From Sphingobacterium siyangense (GTDB lineage: Bacteria > Bacteroidota > Bacteroidia > Sphingobacteriales > Sphingobacteriaceae), in NCBI RefSeq assembly GCF_007830445.1, contig NZ_VLKR01000001.1:62001-126000 (forward strand): a DNA stretch of 64,000 bases, given 5' to 3'. The position numbers and the translations under genes were made by a program. Shown here piece by piece: positions 52,112 through 61,405 of this stretch. The notes beneath the pieces were generated by a model. It made no database searches. It was given only the letters and a program-made list of their open reading frames with translations, and was not told the origin of the DNA. Position 1 is the first letter of the stretch, and the number at the start of each line of letters is the position of its first letter.

Positions 52112-52630
52112 CTACTTCGTGGTTTTGGCCCCCAAATCGATGCCCATCTTTTCATAAGCAAGATCATTGGGCTGCCAAAGCTCTATTTTGTTTCCTTCAA
52201 TATCCATGATATGAGCAAATTTGCCGGAGTCAAAGGATTCGATCGTATCAAGTACCGTAACGCCCTCCTTCTTCAATTCTTCTATTAAAAGCTCAATATT
52301 GGCTACCCGATAATTGATCATAAAATCTTTTTCCGAAGGGCCAAAATAGGAAGTGCTCTCTTTAAAAGGGCTCCATTGCGTAAATCCCTTTTTCGTACTG
52401 TCAGCTCCCTGATACCACTCAAATACAGCGCCGTAAGAATTTGTAGCCAGTCCCAAATGATCGGCATACCAAGCTCTTACTTTTTTAGGATCTTTACATT
52501 TGAAAAAAATTCCACCTATACCGGTTACTCTTTTCAACTCGGTGGATCGATATGAATGGCTCAAGTTATTAAAAGCATACCCCATTCCAAATGCCAGCAA
52601 AATACTTGCAACAAATACGACTCTTTTCAT
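52112..52630 (-). CDS. VOC (glyoxalase-fold) protein with N-terminal signal/anchor
   Basis: The first 20 residues (VVFVASILLAFGMGYAF) form a signal or anchor, then one vicinal-oxygen-chelate domain follows: GGIFFKCKDPKKVRAWYADHLGL, STSYFGPSEKDFMINYRVAN, DIEGNKIELWQP. It looks like an exported lyase/dioxygenase-like protein. Metal ligands typical of glyoxalase I are not all evident. Single gene. Confidence 0.85.
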   Translation of the reverse strand: MKRVVFVASILLAFGMGYAFNNLSHSYRSTELKRVTGIGGIFFKCKDPKKVRAWYADHLGLATNSYGAVFEWYQGADSTKKGFTQWSPFKESTSYFGPSEKDFMINYRVANIELLIEELKKEGVTVLDTIESFDSGKFAHIMDIEGNKIELWQPNDLAYEKMGIDLGAKTTK

Positions 52631-52890
52631 AATTTAATAAGGACAAATCAGTTATTCTGCCTTCTCTCCCGAATTTAATCATTAGTTTTGACAAAACATT
52701 TACGGCGCTTCAGAAAACATTCTTATCCTACAACACCAGTACTTAAAACGCATAGCTTTTGTCCTAATTTTTTCTAGATTAAGGTTGTTAAAAAATGAGA
52801 TTGTATGTATACATTTGACCTACACAAGACTCGAGCAGCCTACCCTAGGAAAAGAGTTTAATAAAGCATCCGCATTAAATAGATAAATTT

Positions 52891-53916
52891 ATGTACAACT
52901 TTAAAAATGACTATTCAGAAGGGGCACATCCCCGCATTTTAGATAAGCTTATTGAAACGAATCTGATACAGCAATTAGGCTATGGGGAGGATGACTATTC
53001 CAAAGAAGCCAGATCGATTTTGAAGAAAAAGATAGCGAATCAGCAAGCCGTTATCCACTTTTTATCTGGGGGCACACAAACAAATCTTCTTGTCATATCT
53101 TTTCTTTTACGTATCCATGAAGCAGTGATCAGTGCAAAAACAGGGCATATATCTGCAAATGAAACTGGTGCTATAGAAGCAACTGGACATAAAGTCATTA
53201 CCGTTGAAACGTCTGATGGGAAATTGACACCTAACGATATTACTACGGTACTCAGGGAACATGCTTTGGCGCCACATGTGGTAAAACCAAGAATAGTTTA
53301 TATTTCTAATTCCACTGAAATCGGCACAATATATTCTTCGGCAGAATTGGAAGCGCTATATGTGTGCTGTCAGCAGCAACAACTGTTACTTTATTTGGAT
53401 GGCGCACGCCTGGGCCATGCTTTGACCGCGGAAAACAACGATTTAACCTTTGCAGCTATTGCTAAGTATACTGACGTTTTCTACATTGGCGGAACAAAAA
53501 ACGGAGCTCTGCTGGGTGAGGCAGTTGTGTTTAACCGTCCCGAATTAGCCGTAGATTTTGACTATGCGATCAAGCAGAAAGGCGCCTTGCTTGCCAAAGG
53601 CAGAGTGCTTTCAATTCAATTTCTAACGCTATTTCAGGATGATTTGTATTTAGAGCTGGCATTGAGAGCTAATTCGCTTGCGATGCGTATGGCGAAGGCT
53701 ATCAAAGACAAAGGATATTCCTTTCTAACGGAATCAACCACCAATCAGATTTTTCCCATTTTACCTAAATCGCTCATCGAAGCACTGCTTATAAATTATC
53801 AATTTTATATATGGAAGGATATCGATTCAGATTATGCAGCGGTTCGTTTGATCACGTCCTGGGCTACGGAAGAGAAACAGGTTACTAACTTTATAAATGA
53901 TATATTGAATTCCTAG
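52891..53916 (+). CDS. threonine aldolase / beta-eliminating lyase family protein
   Basis: A 341-residue PLP enzyme of fold type I: NDYSEGAHPRILDKL, HFLSGGTQTNLLVIS, HISANETGAIEATGHKV, YLDGARLGHAL and the Schiff-base Lys in YIGGTKNGAL (about 203). It matches low-specificity L-threonine aldolases, which split threonine to glycine and acetaldehyde; the exact substrate is not certain. Single gene. Confidence 0.9.
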   Translation: MYNFKNDYSEGAHPRILDKLIETNLIQQLGYGEDDYSKEARSILKKKIANQQAVIHFLSGGTQTNLLVISFLLRIHEAVISAKTGHISANETGAIEATGHKVITVETSDGKLTPNDITTVLREHALAPHVVKPRIVYISNSTEIGTIYSSAELEALYVCCQQQQLLLYLDGARLGHALTAENNDLTFAAIAKYTDVFYIGGTKNGALLGEAVVFNRPELAVDFDYAIKQKGALLAKGRVLSIQFLTLFQDDLYLELALRANSLAMRMAKAIKDKGYSFLTESTTNQIFPILPKSLIEALLINYQFYIWKDIDSDYAAVRLITSWATEEKQVTNFINDILNS

Positions 53917-53957
53917 GGATTGTTCCGCCCTAGCCAATAAATCTTATATACACGAAA

Positions 53958-53991
53958 GCGCCCAATAGGTAATATTTTACGTATTGGGCGC
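53958..53991. terminator. strong hairpin between convergent genes
   Basis: A 10-bp stem GCGCCCAATA / TATTGGGCGC plus an inner GTAA / TTAC pair, between the aldolase and aquaporin genes. There is no long T-run, so termination is likely but not certain. Confidence 0.65.
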
Positions 53992-54010
53992 ATCTTATAA
54001 AATTGAAAAA

Positions 54011-54727
54011 CTAGTCTTTAGGTTCAAGGGCTTTCCATACCCCTGCTGCTACAGCTGCCCCTACTAATGGAGCTACAATAAAGAGCCAAAGCTGCGATAA
54101 AGCCTGACAGCCGGCCAGAATCGCTGGCCCAAATGAACGAGCAGGATTAACCGACGTACCTGTTACGGGAATAGCAACCAAATGGATCTAAAGAAGCGTA
54201 AAGCCGATTGCAAGCCCAGCCATTGTGCTGTTTCCTACCTTCGAAGTTGTTGCCAGTATCACAAACAGAAAAATGAAGGTTAACACTGCTTCAATCAAAA
54301 AGGCGGAAGCAGTACCATACTCGTTTTGATATCCTTTACCCCAACCGTTTGAGCCATACGCCCACTCTCCTGCGGTAAATCCGGCCAATTGCCCGCTTAA
54401 AATCTGCTGAAGGACAAATGCCCCCAAAAGTGCACCAATAAACTGAGCAACAATGTAGACAACCGCATCCTTGGCAGACATTCTACCAGCCAATAACACA
54501 CCAACAGTCACCGCAGGATTGATATGACAGCCTGAAATTCCACCGATCGTGTATGCAAATACCACCACTGAAAGTCCGAAGGCGACAGCAATACCCAAAA
54601 GGCCAAGACCAGAAAGCCCAGCTGTGGTATTGGCTCCTGCAATAGCGGCCGCACCGCAACCAAAAAGTACCAAACCAAACGTTCCAATTAGTTCGGCGAT
54701 AAATTTTGAAGATGTTTTAATTTCCAT
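54011..54727 (-). pseudogene. aqpZ: aquaporin Z-like MIP channel with in-frame TAG
   Basis: The frame from ATG 54727 to TAG 54011 is continuous except for a TAG at 54190-54188. The first 179 residues hold the first NPA motif (GCHINPAVTVG). After the TAG the same frame encodes [21 protein letters not shown], with the second NPA and the selectivity Arg, and ends KALEPKD. Total about 238 codons, the normal length of AqpZ. The stop falls in helix 5 at a position normally hydrophobic. Either a nonsense mutation, a sequencing error or readthrough. Without readthrough the channel is non-functional. Confidence 0.85.
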
Positions 54728-54854
54728 ATGAATCTGTTTATAACTTAGTTAACTCTAATTTAATCATTTTCCGTATAAAATTATACTGCTAAATAAATTA
54801 TTGTAGAACAATATCCACACCGCTTTAAAACCAACGTTAATAAGCTTTTCTATA

Positions 54855-57068
54855 TTAATTTAACCAGATTTCATCACAGGCTATAAGAGGCTTTCGCTTA
54901 GGATGATACCGCCATTCGGGTAGTTTTGCCAAAGGTGCAGCATAAACTCGGATCACTTTAACACTGTCATTTAATAATACTTGATAAGGTATCTTGTCCA
55001 AGGTGTAATCCTCCTCAACGGATTCAAGCTTACTGAGAAATACATCTTGGAAATCTTTTCCATTCTTAGATACCGAAATTCGAATTTCTTTTGGTGGAAA
55101 TATCCAATGTCGGGCATCCTTTAGAAAATTAAGTGTTATGGTATCTATTCGCCTTTCCTGTTCAAAATCAAAAGTAATATCCATCGGCTCCCCGTTCCAT
55201 AGCAACCAATTATAGCTATAATCCATATAGCCCGGCACACTATCTGTAAGTGTTTTTAGTCCATTGGCAGGGAAAGAAGGATCAAATGGATATCTCAACT
55301 TAATATTTGCTTCAGAGGCCTTATTTGCTCTAACGCCGGCTTTGAATATTTCAGACCACTCCTTTGCATAACTATCGGGTGATGCGCCAGCTTCGGCAAG
55401 CTCTATAACGTCCAATTTTTTTGCATCTTCAACAAATTGTGTTACTTTACGACTCACCTTTTGTCTCACAACCCAACGCTCCCCCTCTTGTTCAAATATA
55501 CCATGTTGATGCGGTCCATAAAATCTTGCTTGTTGCAAATAGGTATAATCCAACCCAAGTCCAATACGCCTGACACGGGATTCCACTAAAGGATTACCTT
55601 CACTGGCTATTTCCGCTTTTTCTAATAATGTACTATACTTATCCATCGCCTCTGGACTTAAAAAGTCATGCCTATTATCAATCGGGTTTCCGTAAATGGA
55701 TAAAGCTGATGAAGGCCCGGGCAAGTGATTTCTTCGTTCAGCAAGATATGCTTTAATAAAGGGTCCAGCCTTGCCATAATAGCCCTCGATAAACTCGTTG
55801 GTTAGCTGTTCTTCTGAAAGCGTCGTATCCCAGGCGAGGTTAGCCAATATATAGGCATTTAGCTCCGCCATATCACTATAAGTCGCTCCTCCACCTTGCA
55901 AAAAGACCCCTTCGACACCTTGCGTTTTCAAATATTGTAGACTTTCCTGCATGGTTCCTTGGATCGGAAATGGCGCAAGATAATTAGTGAACTGTGTCAG
56001 ATAATCCCATACAAATACATGCTTGGCCTTAGCTTTCCAAGCTCCCAATTGTCTACGAAAAGTTGCTGCTGATGGTTCACTTCCAATGTCATTTTTTCTA
56101 AAAGCATCGATATTACTTAATATAACAGAAACATTATCGGCAACCTTGAAGTGCGTTGGCGCATTTGCTGATTCTAAATACGCCAGTGTTGTAAATTTTT
56201 TGTCGGGAAATTGTGCGGCCACCCTATTCACAAAGTGAATCAGTGAGCCTTGCGCTCCACCCTCCCGCTTATCAATAGCCTGACAACGATCGCAAGTACA
56301 GCTTCCAATATCATCATTGGCCGCGATAGACCAATAAGTAGCTGTGGGATTTTCGCTTATCCTACGTTTAAAATAAGCTACGGTAAGATTAAAAACGTCC
56401 TCGTTAGATAGACAAAGTTGAATAGGTTGGCGTTTTCCATCATACAGGGAGTAATACTCCGGATGTTCTTTAAAATAAACTGATGGTGGCAATATTTTAC
56501 TGAAAGTGTGCCCCCAATCTCCCCAGCGTTCTTCCAAATTATGTAAACCATACCAATCCATATACTCCTGATCCAATTCAACAGGGAAATAAACCTCTCT
56601 AAACTCAAAATTTGGTTTGGAATAAATCTTCAGATCTGAATCCACTGTTAAGAATGTCAATTTTGGAACAGATGTATTTTCTTTACCTACATACCACTTT
56701 CGTCCACCAATAATATCCCTGACATAACGATATGCCGCAAATAGTACACCTTTACCACTTCCCTCGATATAAATATTCTTTCCTACAGCTTGTATGGAGT
56801 AACTGTCTTCGGGAAACATATTAGTTATTGAGCTTTTTTCCAAAATAATGGCATGTGTGACTTCGCCTTTAGCTTGTATTGCAAAATCTACACCTGTACT
56901 TTCTTTTGTAAAAGTGTTTATCACCGCAGCAGCTTTTTGTAAAACAGGATCATTTGCATCCGCTTGAATGACATAGTCCGTTTTCCCTTGATCAACTAAT
57001 GTAATTCTTTCTTTACCCTGAACTATCGTTACCATTGACAATAGACATAACATAAACTTCCACATCAT
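54855..57068 (-). CDS. DUF4838 domain protein, probable glycan-active enzyme
   Basis: A 737-residue secreted protein: signal peptide (1-18), an alpha-glucuronidase-N-like domain (about 20-140, with FAAYRYVRDIIGGRKWYVG), a DUF4838 TIM-barrel region (about 150-480, with CDRCQAIDKREGG and WDYLTQFTNYLAPFP), and a C-terminal F5/8-type carbohydrate-binding-like domain (about 615-737, ITFDFEQERRIDTITLNF). It is predicted to act on complex glycans, though I know of no proven activity. Next to it lie gene remnants. Confidence 0.85.
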   Translation of the reverse strand: MMWKFMLCLLSMVTIVQGKERITLVDQGKTDYVIQADANDPVLQKAAAVINTFTKESTGVDFAIQAKGEVTHAIILEKSSITNMFPEDSYSIQAVGKNIYIEGSGKGVLFAAYRYVRDIIGGRKWYVGKENTSVPKLTFLTVDSDLKIYSKPNFEFREVYFPVELDQEYMDWYGLHNLEERWGDWGHTFSKILPPSVYFKEHPEYYSLYDGKRQPIQLCLSNEDVFNLTVAYFKRRISENPTATYWSIAANDDIGSCTCDRCQAIDKREGGAQGSLIHFVNRVAAQFPDKKFTTLAYLESANAPTHFKVADNVSVILSNIDAFRKNDIGSEPSAATFRRQLGAWKAKAKHVFVWDYLTQFTNYLAPFPIQGTMQESLQYLKTQGVEGVFLQGGGATYSDMAELNAYILANLAWDTTLSEEQLTNEFIEGYYGKAGPFIKAYLAERRNHLPGPSSALSIYGNPIDNRHDFLSPEAMDKYSTLLEKAEIASEGNPLVESRVRRIGLGLDYTYLQQARFYGPHQHGIFEQEGERWVVRQKVSRKVTQFVEDAKKLDVIELAEAGASPDSYAKEWSEIFKAGVRANKASEANIKLRYPFDPSFPANGLKTLTDSVPGYMDYSYNWLLWNGEPMDITFDFEQERRIDTITLNFLKDARHWIFPPKEIRISVSKNGKDFQDVFLSKLESVEEDYTLDKIPYQVLLNDSVKVIRVYAAPLAKLPEWRYHPKRKPLIACDEIWLN

Positions 57069-57069
57069 A

Positions 57070-57192
57070 TTAAAAATATTTCCTTAATGATAGATTTAGG
57101 TCATACTGATTCATAAATCTATTTTCAGCAACTTTGTAATAGCTCCAACCGCCCATGAGTGTAAAACCCCAATTGTCTATACGATGTTGCCG
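57070..57192 (-). pseudogene. C-terminal fragment of an outer membrane beta-barrel gene
   Basis: The last about 40 codons of a barrel protein: DNWGFTLMGGWSYYKVAENR and NQYDLNLSLRKYF with a C-terminal Phe and stop at 57072-57070. No start or barrel body precedes it. A YaiO-type barrel is my guess. The stop lies 2 bp beyond the start codon of the DUF4838 gene. Confidence 0.6.
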
Positions 57193-57257
57193 TCAAAATA
57201 CGCCAGCCCTCACCTTCGAAAAAGGATCGAATGAAATGGATTATATGTTCAATTTTA

Positions 57258-57579
57258 CTAAGCATGACCTATTCTTAATCGTACACGAGATATAAGTTCC
57301 GACGGAGAGATAGGCTTTTTAATATAATCATTGGCTCCGACTTCGAATCCTTCCACAATACTATTATCGTCACGGTAACCGGAAATAATAATAACAGGTA
57401 CCTGATTATTCGTATTGCTTTTCCGAATGCGATCGATTATTTCGTAACCATTGGCAAAAGGTCATAACAGATCTGGCAAGTAATAGGTCATAGCCCTCCC
57501 TTACAAGAACAAATTGCATTGTGCTTAATAGAATCTCATTATCTTCGATAACAAGAATTCTCTTTTTTTCGTTCCCCAT
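57258..57579 (-). pseudogene. response regulator receiver domain with internal deletion
   Basis: It starts MGNEKKRILVIEDNEILLSTMQF (acidic pair present) at 57579. After LLLAR the frame shifts and resumes in another frame at NGYEIIDRIRKSN, VPVIIISGYRDD and GANDYIKKPISPSEL, ending RLRIGHA at 57258. The strand and loop with the phospho-acceptor Asp, about 20-25 residues, are missing. It is a dead receiver gene. Together with the barrel tail it fills the 57069-57747 gap. Confidence 0.8.
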
Positions 57580-57747
57580 AGCGGTAGATTTTTAGTTTTT
57601 CACAGTGATGCAAAGTTTCGAAAAAAAAAGAAAATTCGTTGTAGATTAACCACTACAACTCCGTTTAAATAATTTAAACAAAGATTTTAGTTATTAGTTT
57701 TAATTAAAATGACAATATACTGACAGGTGGTAGACTCTATATTATTG

Positions 57748-58827
57748 TTAAACAACTAAACTAGTATGCAAATTTTCAACTTCTCGGATTAACGTTTGCA
57801 TAATATCTGTTGTCGAAAGTTCACTGTAAGAATGGATCGATTGTCCGGCCCAAATATTTACAAAATCGACATTTTTATTGGCCTTGGCTACTTTTCGTAA
57901 TTCCCCGGTGAGTTTATTTTGATAGGGATATGGTAAGATATAGTGCGATTTGTCCAAAGCTTCAATAAATGTATTCTTTATACCTCTGGCATAGCGTCCT
58001 GAAAAACTCCTTGTCAAGACAATATCTGATTCCTTAACATGAGAAAGACGCGCTTTCTCAAAGTCCAGCAGTGCGCTTTCTTTAGATTTGAGCAATAAAC
58101 TGCCAATCTGAAAACCACTGGCACCTAATAGCTTTGCAGAATGGATCGTGCTTGCATTATATAATCCACCGGCATAAATAAGCGGCACGTTTACATGCTC
58201 TTTCACTTGTGGTAGCAGAGAAAATCCGCCAATCTCAGGAACAGGTGCCTCCTCAAAACTTCCGCGATGTCCCCCAGCTTCTAATCCCTGTACACAGATC
58301 ACATCAATACCAGCTTCTTCCAGAGCAATTGCTTCTGCCACTGAAGTGCATGTACCAATAATCATCACATCATTGTCTTTCAATCGTTTTATACTTTGTG
58401 CATCCAGATTTCCAAAAGTAAAACTCACAACTTTACACTGATGGCTTATGATCGCGTCAATTTGTTCCCTGTAATCTGTAATATGGATGCTATCGAGCTC
58501 CGGTAAAGCTACTTCTAAACCATATTGCAGGGCTAACTGTTCCACAAAAACCTTTGTTTCATTATACGCTGTCCTCAAATTCACTGAAACTTCAGGAACA
58601 TGATTTACAAAAATATTGACTGCAAAAGGCTTCTTTACATATGCAGCGGTTGAACGAATAAGCTCACTACAGCGTTCTGCTGGTAGATCACCCAACGATA
58701 GCGACCCGAGCGCTCCGGCACGCGATGCTGCAATGACCATTTCTGGTGTGGTAACACCAAACATGGGAGCTTGGATAATCGGATAATCAATACCTATTAA
58801 TTGTGTAATTTGATTTGACCATTTCAT
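57748..58827 (-). CDS. nitronate monooxygenase-like flavin oxidoreductase
   Basis: A 359-residue FMN TIM barrel with YPIIQAPMFGVTTPEMVIAAS, VICVQGLEAGGHRG and IYAGGLYNASTIHSAKLLGASGFQIGS, the 2-nitropropane dioxygenase / FabK-like signature. The catalytic His near GGHRG is present. It oxidises nitronates or reduces enoyl groups; the choice is not decidable from sequence. Single gene, divergent from the dehydrogenase. Confidence 0.9.
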   Translation of the reverse strand: MKWSNQITQLIGIDYPIIQAPMFGVTTPEMVIAASRAGALGSLSLGDLPAERCSELIRSTAAYVKKPFAVNIFVNHVPEVSVNLRTAYNETKVFVEQLALQYGLEVALPELDSIHITDYREQIDAIISHQCKVVSFTFGNLDAQSIKRLKDNDVMIIGTCTSVAEAIALEEAGIDVICVQGLEAGGHRGSFEEAPVPEIGGFSLLPQVKEHVNVPLIYAGGLYNASTIHSAKLLGASGFQIGSLLLKSKESALLDFEKARLSHVKESDIVLTRSFSGRYARGIKNTFIEALDKSHYILPYPYQNKLTGELRKVAKANKNVDFVNIWAGQSIHSYSELSTTDIMQTLIREVENLHTSLVV

Positions 58828-59005
58828 ATCGGAAGTAATTAATATGCTTAAGATTCAACTAAAATAGCTTTCATGTGATTGTTCTAATTTAAGCTATTTT
58901 AAAACAAATTATACTATAATACTAGAAAATCATCCTGCATTGCGGTACCAAATAAGCGATTTATACCGTATATTTATTCTATAGTATTACGTAACAAACA
59001 ATTTT

Positions 59006-59998
59006 ATGAAAATCGCTTTCTTTTCGACAAAACCATACGACAAATTATTCTTTGAGCAAGAAAACAGCACCTATGGCTTTCAGTTCAATTTTTATGAAAC
59101 GCATTTAGGTCCACACATTGTCAATGCTATTGAAGATGAGAAGGTAGTCTGCGCATTTGTCAATGATAAACTCAACCGACAAGTTATTGAAGTACTTGCT
59201 CAAAAAGGTGTTGAGCTGATCGCCTTACGCTGCGCTGGCTTTAATAACGTTGATCTGGAAGCTGCCAGGGAATTTGGGATAAAAGTTTGTCGGGTGCCCG
59301 CCTATTCCCCTGAAGCGGTCGCTGAACACACCATGGCCATGTTATTGACATTGAATCGTAAAACACATAAAGCCTATAATCGCGTACGGGAGCAAAATTT
59401 TGCATTGAATGGACTTTTGGGATTTAATCTCCATCAGAAAAAAATTGGCGTTATTGGTACTGGAAAAATTGGAAAGGCTTTTATCAAAATCGCATTGGGA
59501 TTTGGGGCAAATGTAATTGCCTATGATTTATACCCAGACCAGCAGCTTACAGCACAAGGTGTCAATTACAGATCGTTGGATGAAGTCTTCAAAGAATCAG
59601 ATATTATTTCTCTTCATTGCCCGCTTACTCCCGAGAACCACTATCTCATTAATAAGGAGTCATTGGACAAGATGAAAGATGGGGTGACAATTATTAATAC
59701 AAGCAGAGGCAATCTAATCAATACCAATGATGCTATTAAAGCGCTTAAAGAACGAAAAATTGGCTTATTAGGTATTGACGTTTATGAACAAGAGGAAAAG
59801 TTGTTTTTTAAAGACTTATCGACAACAATTATTGAAGATGAAACAATACAATTATTGATGAGTTATCCGAATGTTTTGGTTACGGCGCATCAAGCTTTTT
59901 TCACAACAGAAGCATTAACAGAAATTTCTCAAAGAACGCTTCGAAGCATCTCCGACCTATCAACCAAAGGGATCACTGACGCAGAAGTCTTGCTATAG
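59006..59998 (+). CDS. ldhA: D-lactate dehydrogenase-like 2-hydroxyacid dehydrogenase
   Basis: A 330-residue NAD-dependent enzyme: KKIGVIGTGKIGKAFIKIALGFG (Rossmann), RCAGFNNVDL (catalytic Arg region), DGVTIINTSRGNLIN, IDVYEQEEKLFF and NVLVTAHQAFFT with the catalytic His. It matches the LdhA subfamily that interconverts pyruvate and D-lactate. It lies 35 bp upstream of the broken EamA gene. Confidence 0.92.
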   Translation: MKIAFFSTKPYDKLFFEQENSTYGFQFNFYETHLGPHIVNAIEDEKVVCAFVNDKLNRQVIEVLAQKGVELIALRCAGFNNVDLEAAREFGIKVCRVPAYSPEAVAEHTMAMLLTLNRKTHKAYNRVREQNFALNGLLGFNLHQKKIGVIGTGKIGKAFIKIALGFGANVIAYDLYPDQQLTAQGVNYRSLDEVFKESDIISLHCPLTPENHYLINKESLDKMKDGVTIINTSRGNLINTNDAIKALKERKIGLLGIDVYEQEEKLFFKDLSTTIIEDETIQLLMSYPNVLVTAHQAFFTTEALTEISQRTLRSISDLSTKGITDAEVLL

Positions 59999-60033
59999 CA
60001 AGACTTAATATCAAATTTATTTCGGATAAAACA

Positions 60034-60944
60034 ATGAAAAACCATGTTTTGAAAGGATTCCTCTTGGCAATCGGGGCGGCTATTCTTTGGGGTGTATCGG
60101 GTACTTTTGGCCAATTTCTTTTTCAAAAAAGGGCAGTTAACGTAGAATGGCTTATTACGGTAAGAATGCTTGTGACAGGCATTGTATTATTGCTTTTGGC
60201 GGGAATGCACAAGAAAAATGAGATTTGGCAGATTTGGCGTCATCGTAAAATAGTTTAGCACTTCTTCTATTCAGTATTTTTGGTGTATTAGCCGTCCAAT
60301 ATACTTATTTTGCCGCCATAAATTATTCCAACGCTGCTACCGCAACTGTGCTACAATATACAGGTCCGGTCCTGATCGCAATCTATATGGCGTTGAACAA
60401 GAGAAAATTCCCTTCGAAAGTTGCCTGCCTGGCCATACTTTTAGCTATACTGGGCACATTTCTTTTAGTCACACATGGGAATTTTGGTTCCCTGTCGATT
60501 TCTCCTCTCGCATTATTTTTTGGTTTGATGTCAGCTGTTACGCTTGCTTTTTATACACTACAACCAATCCACTTGTTAAACAAGTATAATGCGGCAATAG
60601 TTATCGGTTGGGGAATGCTATTGGGAGGTCTCGTTTTTTGCTTTGTCAAACCTCCTTGGGAAATTGATGGAATCTGGGATATATATACCTATAGCTACAC
60701 TGCTTTTATTGTTGTCTTCGGCACACTAATCCCTTTTTATGCTTATCTAACAGCAGTTAAGCTTATTGGTGGACAAAAGACAAGTCTTCTAGCTTCTGCC
60801 GAACCCTTATCGGCGGCCCTATTAGCTGTCTTGTGGTTAAATACACCATTTAGAGAAACAGACTGGATCGGCACTTTTTGTATTATCGGTACAATAGTCT
60901 TATTGGGCATCACCAAAAATGAGGAGCGAAAAAGGATAAGCTAA
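60034..60944 (+). pseudogene. EamA/DMT family transporter, frameshifted
   Basis: Ten-helix EamA-type transporter in two frames. The first frame (MKNHVLKGFLLAIGAAILWG ... WRHRKIV) ends at TAG 60256-60258. From 60255 the next frame reads LALLLFSIFGVLAVQYTYFAAINYSN and continues to 60944, giving the second EamA repeat. The loss of one base near 60254 joins them. Inactivated or a sequencing error. Normal members export small metabolites or drugs. Confidence 0.85.
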
Positions 60945-60948
60945 ATGC

Positions 60949-61293
60949 CTATCCCCTTTCGCGCTTGTAATCTGACCACCACTCATCAAGTCTTTCAATG
61001 ACGGGTAGTAAAGTTTTACCTAATTCGCTGAGTTTATATTCCACGCGTGGTGGAGATTCAGCGTAAATCTGTCTACATAAAATACCATCGCGTTCGAGCT
61101 CACGGAGCTGAACAGTCAATGTCGTTTGTGCCAGATCTTCCATTTCCCGTCGTAGCTCACCAAATCTTTTGGGGCATTGTTTAGCAACAGCCTTAATGAG
61201 CGAAACTTTCCATTTTCCACCTATTATCTTAAAAATTCCATTGACATCACAGCAGGCGCCAAAATTTTCACTTTTTTTTTCATTCATAATCAC
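60949..61293 (-). CDS. HxlR family winged-helix regulator
   Basis: The 114-residue product has the HxlR pattern: CCDVNGIFKIIGGKWKVSLI, RFGELRREMEDLAQTTLTVQLRELERDGIL and VEYKLSELGKTLLPVIERLDEW. An N-terminal Cys-Cys may sense redox or electrophiles. It is divergent from the MFS transporter, which it probably controls. Confidence 0.93.
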   Translation of the reverse strand: MIMNEKKSENFGACCDVNGIFKIIGGKWKVSLIKAVAKQCPKRFGELRREMEDLAQTTLTVQLRELERDGILCRQIYAESPPRVEYKLSELGKTLLPVIERLDEWWSDYKRERG

Positions 61294-61325
61294 CTCATAC
61301 TGACCATTAGTTCATAAAAACATAC

Positions 61326-61350
61326 CAAGTACATAATTTATAACTACTTG
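61326..61350. promoter_or_regulatory. inverted repeat between HxlR and MFS genes
   Basis: CAAGTA, thirteen bases, TACTTG: a perfect 6-bp dyad in the 112-bp divergent gap, spaced as for an HxlR dimer. Candidate operator. Confidence 0.45.
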
Positions 61351-61405
61351 ATTGTAGAAAATATCCAAGCTATTTTTAACCATAAAATTATTAAAAACTT
61401 TCTAT

